Assembly (NCBI RefSeq): GCF_000332155.1
Contig: NZ_KB235908.1
Span: 62,001-126,000 of the forward strand
Direction: 5' to 3'
DNA from: Kamptonema formosum PCC 6407
GTDB lineage: Bacteria; Cyanobacteriota; Cyanobacteriia; Cyanobacteriales; Microcoleaceae
Length of the DNA: 64,000 bases
Shown here: positions 44,661 through 53,775 of the stretch, in pieces
How the letters are laid out: every line of letters begins with the position of its first letter
Position numbering within the stretch: the first letter of the stretch is position 1
Program-made: the position numbers and the translations under genes
The notes under the pieces: model-generated
Database searches by the model: none
Seen by the model: only the letters and a program-made list of their open reading frames with translations
What the model was told of the DNA's origin: nothing

Positions 44661-45143
44661 ATGTTGATGCGCTCTTGGCAACCATTCGCAGAAATTGAAA
44701 CCATCCGCCAGCAACTCGATAAAGCTTTTGACCAACTGGCAACAACGAGAGATAACTCAGAAGTCGCTTGGATGCCAGCTCTGGAATTGGCTGATGCTGG
44801 GGACAACTTCGTATTAAAAGCGCAACTGCCTGGAATTGACCCCAAAGACGTTGACGTTCAAGTCACTCGCGAAGCAATTTCTATCTCTGGCGAACGCCGC
44901 TACGAAAACATAGAGGCAAAATCTGGCTATGTCCGCTCTGAATTCCGCTACGGCAAATTCCACCGGGTGCTTCCCTTGCCCGCACGCATTCAAAACGACT
45001 CTGTGCAAGCTGAATACAAAGATGGCATTCTAACGCTAACGCTGCCCAAAGTGGCTGAAGCTCGCAATAAAGTCGTCAAGATTAATTTGGCCGAAATTGC
45101 TGGAGCTTCAAGGAATCCCGCTCTGGAACAGGCTAACCAATAA
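44661..45143 (+). CDS. hspA: Small heat-shock protein, Hsp20/alpha-crystallin
   Basis: 160 residues. The alpha-crystallin domain spans about 38-145: PALELADAGDNFVLKAQLPG, DVDVQVTREAISISGER, YGKFHRVLPLPARI, and the hallmark AEYKDGILTLTLPK. The C-terminal tail is short. Such proteins hold unfolding proteins in cyanobacterial cytosol and at thylakoids under heat and oxidative stress. It is monocistronic with a terminator 90 bases downstream. Confidence 0.95.
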   Translation: MLMRSWQPFAEIETIRQQLDKAFDQLATTRDNSEVAWMPALELADAGDNFVLKAQLPGIDPKDVDVQVTREAISISGERRYENIEAKSGYVRSEFRYGKFHRVLPLPARIQNDSVQAEYKDGILTLTLPKVAEARNKVVKINLAEIAGASRNPALEQANQ

Positions 45144-45232
45144 GGAGTGGCTGTGCTTAATGGAGTGAGGCAAATTTTCCTTTCATTGTGCCTAATGGGA
45201 TTTACTTAACAACAACGGAACTGGAAAAGTTG

Positions 45233-45270
45233 ATACCGGGAGCGACCATTGCTCTCGGTATTCTTTATTT
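45233..45270 (+). terminator. Rho-independent terminator of hsp20
   Basis: Stem ATACCGGGAGC / GCTCTCGGTAT (11 bp, one G-U pair), 7-base loop, then TCTTTATTT. It is 90 bases after the hsp20 stop. The rest of 45144-45601 shows no gene. Confidence 0.8.
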
Positions 45271-45601
45271 GGAGAAACCGAGCGAAAAGTTACCTACAGA
45301 TGCCGTGAACTGACGCTGATTCCAGTTAGTCTGCAAAAATATTTCACGCTTGCCGGCACTAATTTTATTGAATCTGCTCTCGCGGAGAGAGCATTGGCGA
45401 TCGCATCCCATCCGAGGCTCATATGAGCTAAAGTAGCACAGGTAGACAGACCCTGGTAGCTCAAGCGCGATAGTTAAAGCGTCTCAACCAAGTGATATCA
45501 TCAATTCGGAAAGTAGCAGCCCGATTTGATGTGAGTAAAGTATCTGTTTAATAACTGATGATTTTCTACTTTCCCAATTCCTAAATAGATATAATTAGCC
45601 G

Positions 45602-46411
45602 ATGAATATTCATAGCCTCTTGAGCCAAACCGAACGCCAACGGGTGAGTGATGGAGCCGTTTTACCCATCTTGAACGGTTGCGAATCCTCTATGAGGCAA
45701 TTGGTACTGCTTTTGCCACAATTGGGAGATTTCGACAGCCTTGAATATGCTTGGTGGTTGCAGCGGGACGCTCAACGGCTGGAAGCACAAGGGATAGCAA
45801 TCCGTGCTGTGGGAATTGGCTCACGCTCATCGGGTCAGCGATTCTGCGGTTATACAGGATTTCCAAGCGACTGTTTGTTTGTAGATCCCAGTGCCCAACT
45901 GCACCAAAAACTTGACCTGTATCGAGGTTTATCGTTAAAACTACCCGGTTTATCTGCTGCTATGAATGCTTACCTCAATCTATTGTTCATGTGTGCGGGG
46001 ATTGGTAGCCCTGGCACTCTGGCAGAAGTATGGAGAGGATATCGAGGCGACGCAAGAGCACCTCAATTAATTGGTGATGATGAAATTATTCAGGCTCCCC
46101 CTCTTCCACCCCTGAGAGGCTCCACTTTCCGGTGGGCAGGTGGCAAGGGTTTCCAGCGTCCATTTGAATTGGCAACTTTACGGCTGCGGAATATGGGAGA
46201 AGTGCTGAGTCATTGGAAAACCTATGTTCCAAATGCTGCTTATCTCACTCAACGAGGCGCAACTTTCTTGTTTAATGGTCAGGGAGATTTAATTTACGAG
46301 CATCGCGATCGCGCCATCCTTGGTTTCGCTGCTGATCTGAGCAATCCTCTGAAATTTCTCTCAGAAATGGTGGGTGATGGAGACTCGCTCGGGCAGGGCA
46401 ATATGCACTAA
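45602..46411 (+). CDS. Peroxiredoxin-like (AhpC/TSA-type) protein
   Basis: 269 residues. Thioredoxin-fold features of the peroxiredoxin-like-2 group: AVLPILNGCESSMRQLVLLL with a single Cys in the redox-helix position, then AIRAVGIGSRSSGQRFCGYTGFPSD followed by LFVDPSAQLHQKLDLYRGLS, and the C-terminal GATFLFNGQGDLIYEHRDRAILGFA. Similar cyanobacterial proteins are annotated as AhpC/TSA family. Enzymatic activity is not certain because the CxxC pattern is not standard. It stands alone. Confidence 0.75.
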   Translation: MNIHSLLSQTERQRVSDGAVLPILNGCESSMRQLVLLLPQLGDFDSLEYAWWLQRDAQRLEAQGIAIRAVGIGSRSSGQRFCGYTGFPSDCLFVDPSAQLHQKLDLYRGLSLKLPGLSAAMNAYLNLLFMCAGIGSPGTLAEVWRGYRGDARAPQLIGDDEIIQAPPLPPLRGSTFRWAGGKGFQRPFELATLRLRNMGEVLSHWKTYVPNAAYLTQRGATFLFNGQGDLIYEHRDRAILGFAADLSNPLKFLSEMVGDGDSLGQGNMH

Positions 46412-46824
46412 CTACCACCCTTCTGGTGTGGGACTGGTAGGAGGTAAGAGTGGTCGATAGCGAATGGGTATGGGCTTACGGATAGGGGGATTCATGCGAT
46501 CGTACTCAATCCCATCATTATCAACCTGTTAATCTCTGCGTTAGTAGGTGCTATTAACGCTGTAGAAACTAGAGTTTGCTTATTTGGTGATTGTAAGGTT
46601 GTTAAAATTCCGAGCAGCTGGCACATCCTCTATTCAACGATCGATCAAAATACTTTGACCGCTATTGCCCCCCACAGCAAAAACGCTCCGCTCCGCGATG
46701 AAAGGTAAAATTGTTTGATTAAATTTAGGGTAGCGATCGCGGCTGACAATCCACTTTTAACTGTCCTCCTATTCCCGGCGAAAAAACGGGAAAGCCCAAC
46801 TTTTTACCACAACTGCATAAAGTA
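46412..46824. other. Non-coding region
   Basis: No gene, terminator with a T-run or repeat is clearly supported. A weak foldback (CTACCA...TGGTAG) lies just after the peroxiredoxin-like stop. Confidence 0.35.
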
Positions 46825-47034
46825 ATGGTCAAAAAAGAAGAAGACACATCAGATCCACGTAATTATGACGTTCTTTACCAATTGGATCTGGAGCAACTTA
46901 GATTTTTTGCCGCTCAATACAAGGTTAAGGGCTGTCAAACAATGAGTAAATCGGAGATAGTTGAAGCAATTAAGGAATTGAGCCGTATCAGAGACGAACA
47001 ATACAGGAAATCAAAGCGATCGCGCCGTAAATAA
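46825..47034 (+). CDS. Small SAP-like protein
   Basis: 69 residues. The central part (LEQLRFFAAQYKVKGCQTMSKSEIVEAIKEL) resembles a SAP/Rho-N helix-extended loop-helix, where a Leu-rich first helix is followed by the K(S)EIVEAI second helix. The tail is basic (KSKRSRRK). Probable nucleic-acid binding; no ribosome site is evident. It is about 120 bases before the CoiA-like gene. Confidence 0.5.
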   Translation: MVKKEEDTSDPRNYDVLYQLDLEQLRFFAAQYKVKGCQTMSKSEIVEAIKELSRIRDEQYRKSKRSRRK

Positions 47035-47153
47035 TTCCTATAATTTATTAGCGATCTCCAGAATAATCACTTCTCGACTGTCCCCCCCGACAAAATTGTT
47101 AAAATCTAGAAAGCGGGTGCATCTTCAAACCTGCTTTAAGGAGAATTTTAACA

Positions 47154-48068
47154 ATGTGGCTAAAATTTGGTGTTGCTCCCAGCGGCGAACTGGCGAGCAT
47201 TGATGAAGTCGCGCGCGGAAAAACTAACCTCGCCTGCCTGTACTGCGGCGGCGAACTTACAGCAAAAAAGGGCGCGGTGAAAGAACATCATTTCGCTCAC
47301 ACTGGGGAAACTTGCAAGCCCGTTTCTCAGCGGATAAAAACTAAAGCTTTCCCCGCGCTGCCCCTCTACGACAATTTTAATGTCCAGCTCAAGGGTGATG
47401 AATTGGAACAATTGAAAGTGCTCTGGAAAGAGTATGGCATTGGTAACAGTCCCATTCCTAGAGATTTAATTAGCTTCCGATGGGAGTTAAAGGGATTATT
47501 ACAATCAGAAGACGAGCAATTTTATCAGTTTACAAACCTCGGTAAAATCCCCGTCGCGGCGCTGCCCCTGGCGTTGTTCAATCGAGTACAGGAACCATTA
47601 CTATTGTCAGAGTTGATGAAGTTACAACAATCAGCAGAAGTGGCCGAAGCTGCTGGACTTTCCTGTTTGAACGAGCGATTAGCTGATTTGCAGATTTATC
47701 GAGCACAGCTTCGTCGGATTTTGGTAAACTCGCTCTATTTCCTTGAGGTGAAAGCTGACGGCAGCGCCTTCTACAAAATCGGCGTTACCACTCGATTAAT
47801 TGAAGAGAGAATCGCAGAAGTGCAGCGGGATGTGAGGGCGCATTACTCGGATGTTGTTATCAACTTGCTGGGACTGTGGGAACACCGGGGGAATGTGGAG
47901 CTGTACTTCAAGCATCGGTACAAAGCTTTTAACTTTCGCATTGGCACGCTGACTGAGTATTTTCAGTTCCCTGATGTCAAAGCCGTGCTGAATGATTTGT
48001 ATGGGATGGAACCTAAAGTGCTTAGTGATGTTGAGGTGGATGTTCTCAGCTTGTGCAATCGCCTCTGA
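47154..48068 (+). CDS. CoiA-like/GIY-YIG domain protein
   Basis: 304 residues; AAGGAG before the ATG. The N-terminus resembles CoiA: a CLYCGGELTAKKGAVKEHHFAH zinc-binding segment with C-x2-C and H/H, and a further Cys (GETCKP). The C-terminus has a GIY-YIG/T5orf172-type core: LYFLEVKADGSAFYKIGVTTR with the Arg, then LLGLWEHRGNVELYFKHRYK with the catalytic Glu. The combination suggests a DNA nuclease with a zinc-binding recognition part. It lies just upstream of the helicase-PLD pair, separated by about 520 bases. Confidence 0.75.
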   Translation: MWLKFGVAPSGELASIDEVARGKTNLACLYCGGELTAKKGAVKEHHFAHTGETCKPVSQRIKTKAFPALPLYDNFNVQLKGDELEQLKVLWKEYGIGNSPIPRDLISFRWELKGLLQSEDEQFYQFTNLGKIPVAALPLALFNRVQEPLLLSELMKLQQSAEVAEAAGLSCLNERLADLQIYRAQLRRILVNSLYFLEVKADGSAFYKIGVTTRLIEERIAEVQRDVRAHYSDVVINLLGLWEHRGNVELYFKHRYKAFNFRIGTLTEYFQFPDVKAVLNDLYGMEPKVLSDVEVDVLSLCNRL

Positions 48069-48131
48069 CAAAACCCCGCAGCAGTTACGCATTATCACAG
48101 AACTATAAGGGCTTGTGGCAGGTTCATCAAA

Positions 48132-48291
48132 CTAGATAAGGTTAGCAATCGCTACAAGATTTGGAGCTACTTTGCAAGTGTCTAAGCCTTCAAGATAGCG
48201 AATCAAGTTCCAGTCTACGTTATTAATAAGACCTGTTCGGGTTTCTCGCAACTTGATAACTAATGTAGTTTTCTTGGGTGCTCCGCGACAT
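48132..48291 (-). pseudogene. Frameshifted small gene
   Basis: ATG at 48291 opens MSRSTQEN and stops after 22 codons, but the neighbouring frame from the second codon reads RGAPKKTTLVIKLRETRTGL, then INNVDWNLIRYLEGLDTCKV, ending AIANLI at the TAG. The interval is one base out of frame. It looks like a ~53-residue protein broken by a 1-base indel near the third codon. The family is not recognised. Confidence 0.4.
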
Positions 48292-48588
48292 AAAAATTAC
48301 TTTGGTTTGCACGCGGGGATATGGTTAAAGCTATACTCCGTAACAAGCTCCAGTTTTTTATCTATTAGAGGCTCCGCGATCGTCAGTATGAATGGAGTGA
48401 AGCGCTCTGCCTCAATACTATTGAGTTAAGGCTCAAATTTTCGCATCATCAGTCAGACTGTAACTCGTAAGTGAAGCGTATTGAAGTATGGAACAGCTTA
48501 TCCGTAACTAAACAGCGTTAAACTGTAGTTTACTTCAGAAGCCCAAAAATTAACACTTTCTCCGATCGCCCCCCATCAATAAGCATCT

Positions 48589-51500
48589 ATGCCTACTTTC
48601 TCCGCTAACCCCGACAACTTTGGCGAATTGCTGCAAATGGTTAAAGATGGACACGAGATCGCTTTGACAGCAGGGGAATATAAGGGGCCATTTACCATTG
48701 AACGAGCGATCGCGCTGCGGGGAGAAGGAGAAAACACCGTCATATTTGCCAGTGACGAACCTGCCTTAAAAATCGCAGTTCCGGGAGTGAAACTGGAAAA
48801 TTTGAGCGTTCAGCGGACTGTCGGTGGGAATACGGGAGAAGTTGCGATCGCGGCCGCACCGAATACCGCGCCAGTCTTAGACAGAGTAAGATGTCTGGGA
48901 ACCGCTCCCAACGTCCAGTGGCTAGGGGTAAGCTGGGACATCCCTACAGCAGTCCACTTCGGGGAAATCCAAACCAACCGATATTTGCAGCGAACCGAGC
49001 AACTGCAACTCGGTGGCGACTGCACAGTTTCCTGGTCTCAGCCTTGGTTACAAGTACAGCAACCTTGCCTGTCTTGCGGGTTGCAGAAACTAGATATTGC
49101 CCTCAATTCCCAAGATATTCCAGCCGGAACTAACCTATCTGGCTTTATTTTTTTGCAAGCATCTAGCCAAAACTTCTCGATAGAAATTTCTGCGATTGTT
49201 ACAGCACCTCAAACCAGTCATCATCAATCGCCTCTCTCATCACAAATCGCAACAGCAACTCTCAATGAGGAAAATTGGGGATATCGGTTTTTAGGGAACC
49301 AGGCGATCGATTACCTAATTCGTGAAATAGAGGGTAAAAATGCTCTCTTAAAGTATCCAGAATTTAGCGATCGCCGCGATCGCGCCCAAGAGTTGCTATC
49401 TGACATTTTAGGAGACGAACCCAGACCTTTCTATGTCCGCCGCAAAGGGCCGGGAGAAGAAGCGGGCGAAGAAAAATGGGAACTCGCGATCGCCACAGAT
49501 ATCGAAGCAGCAAAATTACCAGAAATCCTTGAAAAACGGCAAAAAACATTAAGTTTGGTGGCTCTTGTCACCGAAGGCAGATCCGATGGCTTGCGCTTAC
49601 TTTCTGCTCGTTTAGTTTCCCCAGAACGGGGACGTAGTGATGGTTTTTCCGTTCTCTTCTTCCTAAGTCTGCACCTCAATCACCAGTCTCGAATGGGAGT
49701 GCCAATTTCAGCTTTAAATCGCATGAAAACTGTTCCCTTTTGTGGGGATTGTGTGCCGACAGAAGAACAGTTAAAAGGTTGGAAAGCCTTTTTAAAGATT
49801 GAAGAGCGAATTGCTAAGACGCGAGAATTTTTCGTGCCTTTTTATGGTCATAACTACGGCTCTGCTACCCGCAAAATTACTTTTGAGATTACTGTATCTG
49901 AGGCAAAACTTGACAAATCATCAGGAATTTCTCTCAAACAGGATGACTTCTGGACAAGAGCAGCTAAGGCGAGAAATGAGGATATAAAACTTGTAGTGCG
50001 AGTTGAAGAAAGCCGTGAGGAAGATGATAGCACATCTGGTAAAGAATCTGTAAAGCAGCCTGCAAAGTGGAATGCAATTTTATTAGGATCGATTGAAGAG
50101 ATTGACAGAGAAAAGGGATTTGTCCGCGTGAGACTCGATTCTGAGTTAGTAGAAAAAATAGGAGAAGGACACTATCAGTTGCCGAAAATAGGCTTTTTGT
50201 CTTTCGAGGCTGCGGGAGATTTAACTCAAATTAAGCGACAGAAAAAAGCTTTAGACGATCTGCAAATGGGAATTGCTCAGAATCCCTATGTAGGAGAATT
50301 TTTCTTTGATGCTTCTCAGGCAAGACCCTTACAAACAACTGTTAAACTGAAGCCAGAGGATTTGCTGCTATCTGGGGCAAATGAGGATCAAGTTGCAGCA
50401 GTAGAAGCTGTCTTATCTGCACCCGATTTAGTGCTAATTCAAGGGCCACCAGGAACGGGGAAAACGACTGTAATCGCTGAAATTTCCTATCAAGTTGCGC
50501 TACGGGGTGGGAGGACTTTAATTGCTTCTCAAGCAAATTTAGCTGTTGATAATGCGTTGAGTCGCTTAATTCATAGTCCCGTTATCCGCGCTTTGCGAAA
50601 GGGCCGTGCGGAACGAGTTGAAGAGGAAGGTTTGCCATTTTTGGAAGATAAAGTAATTGGCAATTGGCTGAGAAATACGGCTGATGACTGCGAGAAGCGA
50701 TTGGTAAAACAGCGGGAAAATATAGATTTTTTTAGGGAATTGTTAGTAGGATCGGAGCGGTTTTATGCGTATTTGCGAGACGAGGAAAATTTACAAGAAA
50801 GTCAAGAGGAGTTGCGATGGTATAAGGTAGAGTTAGAGGAAACCTGTAAAGCGCAAGAAAGTGTCTATGAAGAAGCGGAAGCTAAACAGCGCGAAGTTGT
50901 TGAATATTTCCTTCCTAGTTTGGAATCGCTAATGTCTAAATCTTCAGTTGATTGGGAAGATGTAGCAGTAATTAATTTATTGACAGCAGCTATCAAACTC
51001 TGCGACAGTACCAAAGACCTTAGATTGGGGTATATTTCTGAAGGAAACTTCAAGGTAAATGTTGAAAAAGCAGCTAGAATGGCTGCCGAGCTAGGTCTTC
51101 AACCTCCTCACGATTTACGGCTGAATCCTTTTAGTTTAGCGGCTTGGTTAAAGGAGCAAGGTCTTCCACAAATTCAGATGTCATTGTCTCATTGTATAAA
51201 TGCGATATCATCCATCAGAGAAGCGGCAGAAGCTGCACGAACACTCCGTGAGAAGTCCGCCGCCGTTCAAAGTTTGGAAACAAACTATCAGCGATTTATT
51301 ACTCTTACCGCCCAGAAAAATTTACAGGAAACCATCAAAAGTTGTGAAAACAAAAAATTAAGAATTGTTGCAGTCAGAAGTGAAATAAACCAGTGGAAAT
51401 CAACCGCTTATCAGAGGATTTATGTAGCAATGAAGCAATGTGTAGAAACTAATCGAGCCTTTACAGATGAGCTGATTCAACTACCGCTGGATGTGGTGTC

Positions 51501-53775
51501 ATTTGTAAAAGCTAATCCCGCCCCTTGGGGAGCTCATCTCGACAAGTGTAAGTTAAAAATTGCTATTTTAATTACTAGAAAAAGTGAAGCCAATAAAATT
51601 GCTCTTGTTGAGCGGCAACTGAACGGGGTAGCCAAGGAAGTTATCAGTAGTATTGCTACTACTACGCGAAACTGGCTGAGCCAACAACAGGAATTAGAGC
51701 AAAACCAGAAAACCTCTGTTTTGAAATCCCTAAAAAACTGGGAATCCACAGCTTATGAGAGCGTATATGAGGAGTTAAAAAAATGTGTAGAAGAGAGGCG
51801 AAGATTTACAGATAACATGATTAAATTGCCACCTGATTTGCTGGCAAGTGTTCCTGTAAAACCTCAGCCTTGGCGTTCTAACCTCGATAGGTGTCGCTCG
51901 AAAATTGCTAATTTAATTGCCAAACAAAGTGAAGTGCAAATCCCCAACTTTGATGCGGAATTAACTCCCATTGCAGCCGAAGCGATTGATGGTATTGCTG
52001 CCAGTATATCTCAATGGCTAGAGCAGAAGCAACCGGAAGCAGAAAAACAACTCCAGCAGCTAAAACAACAGCTTAAAGAACAGCAGCAAGCGATAACCAG
52101 GCAACAGCAGCAACAGCAGGCAATAGCAAATGCTAAAAAGGAATTAGAGGTTCTTCAGCGTGAAGCTGAAGCCAAGTCACAAAGAGCGATGCAAGCCTTA
52201 GCAGAATTGAGCAAGGAGTCAGGTATTCCCGCAAACTTACGCAGTTTCGCTATGCGGTATCAATCTTTTCCTTCTCTTTCACAAGCGATCGCTAACATAC
52301 CTGTATCAGAATTTCCCCAACGAGCGAAGTGGTGGGAAAATCAGATAAATCAGTTTGAAAAATTAATCTCCTCACTCGATCCATTATTGGAACTGCGAGT
52401 AATAAAAAATGCTCTTACAACCATTCAAGGAATCTTACAAAAGGGGGTTGATAAAGCCTTAAATCAACTTCGAGAATGTCAAAATCAGCTTCAGCAAATG
52501 GAAGTTGAACTGCAACAACTCCAACAACAACTGCAACTATCACCCACTTTAATTTCTGAACGAAAATGGTGGGAGTCAGCATGGCAAACTATCCCCGATC
52601 GCCTTAAACCGCCAATCCCCGCCAACGGCTTATTCGATCTCAACTTCTTACGCACAGTAAAAGCACAATTCGATGCTTGGCATCAACAACTCACTCAAGA
52701 AGAATACCATCTCAAACGCTATCAAAACCTGATTCAAGATTGGATAGCCAAACTTCGTAACCCTTCCGAACAAGATCAGAGCGAATTGAGGCGAATTTAT
52801 ATCGACAATGCTAACGTCATCGGCATTACTTGTAGCCAAGTAGCTGGCTACGGTTTCAAAGAATTCAGCAATTTTGATGTAGTCATCATTGACGAAGTGA
52901 GCAAATGTACGCCTCCAGAAATTCTGATTCCTGCACTCAAAGGCAAAAAATTAGTATTGATTGGTGACTATCGCCAATTACCGCCAATGCTACATGAAAA
53001 GAGCTTAGAAGAAATCGCGACAGAAATGGGAAGCGAACCGGATGATATCAACTTTCTGGAAGAATCTTTATTTAAGAAACAATTTGAAACTGCACCAGAA
53101 AGCATCAAGCGACGGCTGACTATTCAGTATCGGATGCACCCCCACATTATGGGAGCGATTAATCAATTTTACGACCATAGCCTGCGTTGTGGAATTATTG
53201 AGCCTGAGAAGGTGCGATCGCACAATTTAGCAGGCGACATCATCCGAGCAGAACAACACCTAATCTGGGTAAAAATGCCTCAAGAACAGAGTTTTGAAGA
53301 GCAGTTAGAGGGAACTTCTAGGTATAATCTTAAGGAAGTCGATGCGATTGACATTCTGTGTGAGCAAATGGAGGATGTTTGGAGTCTGAAAGTTGCGGAA
53401 GGACAACCGAAAAAAGAAATCGGTATCATTACCTTTTATGGTGCTCAATTGAGGCGAATTGAGGAAATGCTTAGCAATCGCAAATTCCCCTCACTTTCCA
53501 TTAGAACGGGTACTGTTGACAGATTTCAGGGTATGGAACGGCCGATTATTATTGTCAGCATGGTCAGGAATAATTCTGAGGGAGATATTGGCTTTGCTAA
53601 AAAGCCAGAACGGGTAAACGTTGCCTTTTCCCGAGCTCAGGAATTGCTGGTAATTGTGGGATGTCATTCACTTTTTACAAAGCACAAAGGTAAAGTGGGA
53701 AGTATGTATTCAGAAGTAGCAAATATTGTACGCCGAAATGGAGGTCTGATTGATGTTTCTAGTATCCTCTCCTAA
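48589..53775 (+). CDS. SF1 (UPF1/DNA2-like) helicase with beta-helix N-terminus
   Basis: 1728 residues. Residues about 10-100 resemble a pectate-lyase-like beta-helix start (EYKGPFTIERAIALRGEGEN, VKLENLSVQ). The helicase core has LIQGPPGTGKTT (Walker A, about 617-627), a helical insertion of about 790 residues, then VVIIDEVSKCTPPE (motif II, about 1430), LVLIGDYRQLPPM (III), TIQYRMHP (IV) and RTGTVDRFQGMERPIIIVS (V), NVAFSRAQE (VI). The insertion contains a duplicated ~115-residue unit. Its stop overlaps the PLD gene start. The pair is probably a defence module. Confidence 0.9.
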   Translation: MPTFSANPDNFGELLQMVKDGHEIALTAGEYKGPFTIERAIALRGEGENTVIFASDEPALKIAVPGVKLENLSVQRTVGGNTGEVAIAAAPNTAPVLDRVRCLGTAPNVQWLGVSWDIPTAVHFGEIQTNRYLQRTEQLQLGGDCTVSWSQPWLQVQQPCLSCGLQKLDIALNSQDIPAGTNLSGFIFLQASSQNFSIEISAIVTAPQTSHHQSPLSSQIATATLNEENWGYRFLGNQAIDYLIREIEGKNALLKYPEFSDRRDRAQELLSDILGDEPRPFYVRRKGPGEEAGEEKWELAIATDIEAAKLPEILEKRQKTLSLVALVTEGRSDGLRLLSARLVSPERGRSDGFSVLFFLSLHLNHQSRMGVPISALNRMKTVPFCGDCVPTEEQLKGWKAFLKIEERIAKTREFFVPFYGHNYGSATRKITFEITVSEAKLDKSSGISLKQDDFWTRAAKARNEDIKLVVRVEESREEDDSTSGKESVKQPAKWNAILLGSIEEIDREKGFVRVRLDSELVEKIGEGHYQLPKIGFLSFEAAGDLTQIKRQKKALDDLQMGIAQNPYVGEFFFDASQARPLQTTVKLKPEDLLLSGANEDQVAAVEAVLSAPDLVLIQGPPGTGKTTVIAEISYQVALRGGRTLIASQANLAVDNALSRLIHSPVIRALRKGRAERVEEEGLPFLEDKVIGNWLRNTADDCEKRLVKQRENIDFFRELLVGSERFYAYLRDEENLQESQEELRWYKVELEETCKAQESVYEEAEAKQREVVEYFLPSLESLMSKSSVDWEDVAVINLLTAAIKLCDSTKDLRLGYISEGNFKVNVEKAARMAAELGLQPPHDLRLNPFSLAAWLKEQGLPQIQMSLSHCINAISSIREAAEAARTLREKSAAVQSLETNYQRFITLTAQKNLQETIKSCENKKLRIVAVRSEINQWKSTAYQRIYVAMKQCVETNRAFTDELIQLPLDVVSFVKANPAPWGAHLDKCKLKIAILITRKSEANKIALVERQLNGVAKEVISSIATTTRNWLSQQQELEQNQKTSVLKSLKNWESTAYESVYEELKKCVEERRRFTDNMIKLPPDLLASVPVKPQPWRSNLDRCRSKIANLIAKQSEVQIPNFDAELTPIAAEAIDGIAASISQWLEQKQPEAEKQLQQLKQQLKEQQQAITRQQQQQQAIANAKKELEVLQREAEAKSQRAMQALAELSKESGIPANLRSFAMRYQSFPSLSQAIANIPVSEFPQRAKWWENQINQFEKLISSLDPLLELRVIKNALTTIQGILQKGVDKALNQLRECQNQLQQMEVELQQLQQQLQLSPTLISERKWWESAWQTIPDRLKPPIPANGLFDLNFLRTVKAQFDAWHQQLTQEEYHLKRYQNLIQDWIAKLRNPSEQDQSELRRIYIDNANVIGITCSQVAGYGFKEFSNFDVVIIDEVSKCTPPEILIPALKGKKLVLIGDYRQLPPMLHEKSLEEIATEMGSEPDDINFLEESLFKKQFETAPESIKRRLTIQYRMHPHIMGAINQFYDHSLRCGIIEPEKVRSHNLAGDIIRAEQHLIWVKMPQEQSFEEQLEGTSRYNLKEVDAIDILCEQMEDVWSLKVAEGQPKKEIGIITFYGAQLRRIEEMLSNRKFPSLSIRTGTVDRFQGMERPIIIVSMVRNNSEGDIGFAKKPERVNVAFSRAQELLVIVGCHSLFTKHKGKVGSMYSEVANIVRRNGGLIDVSSILS

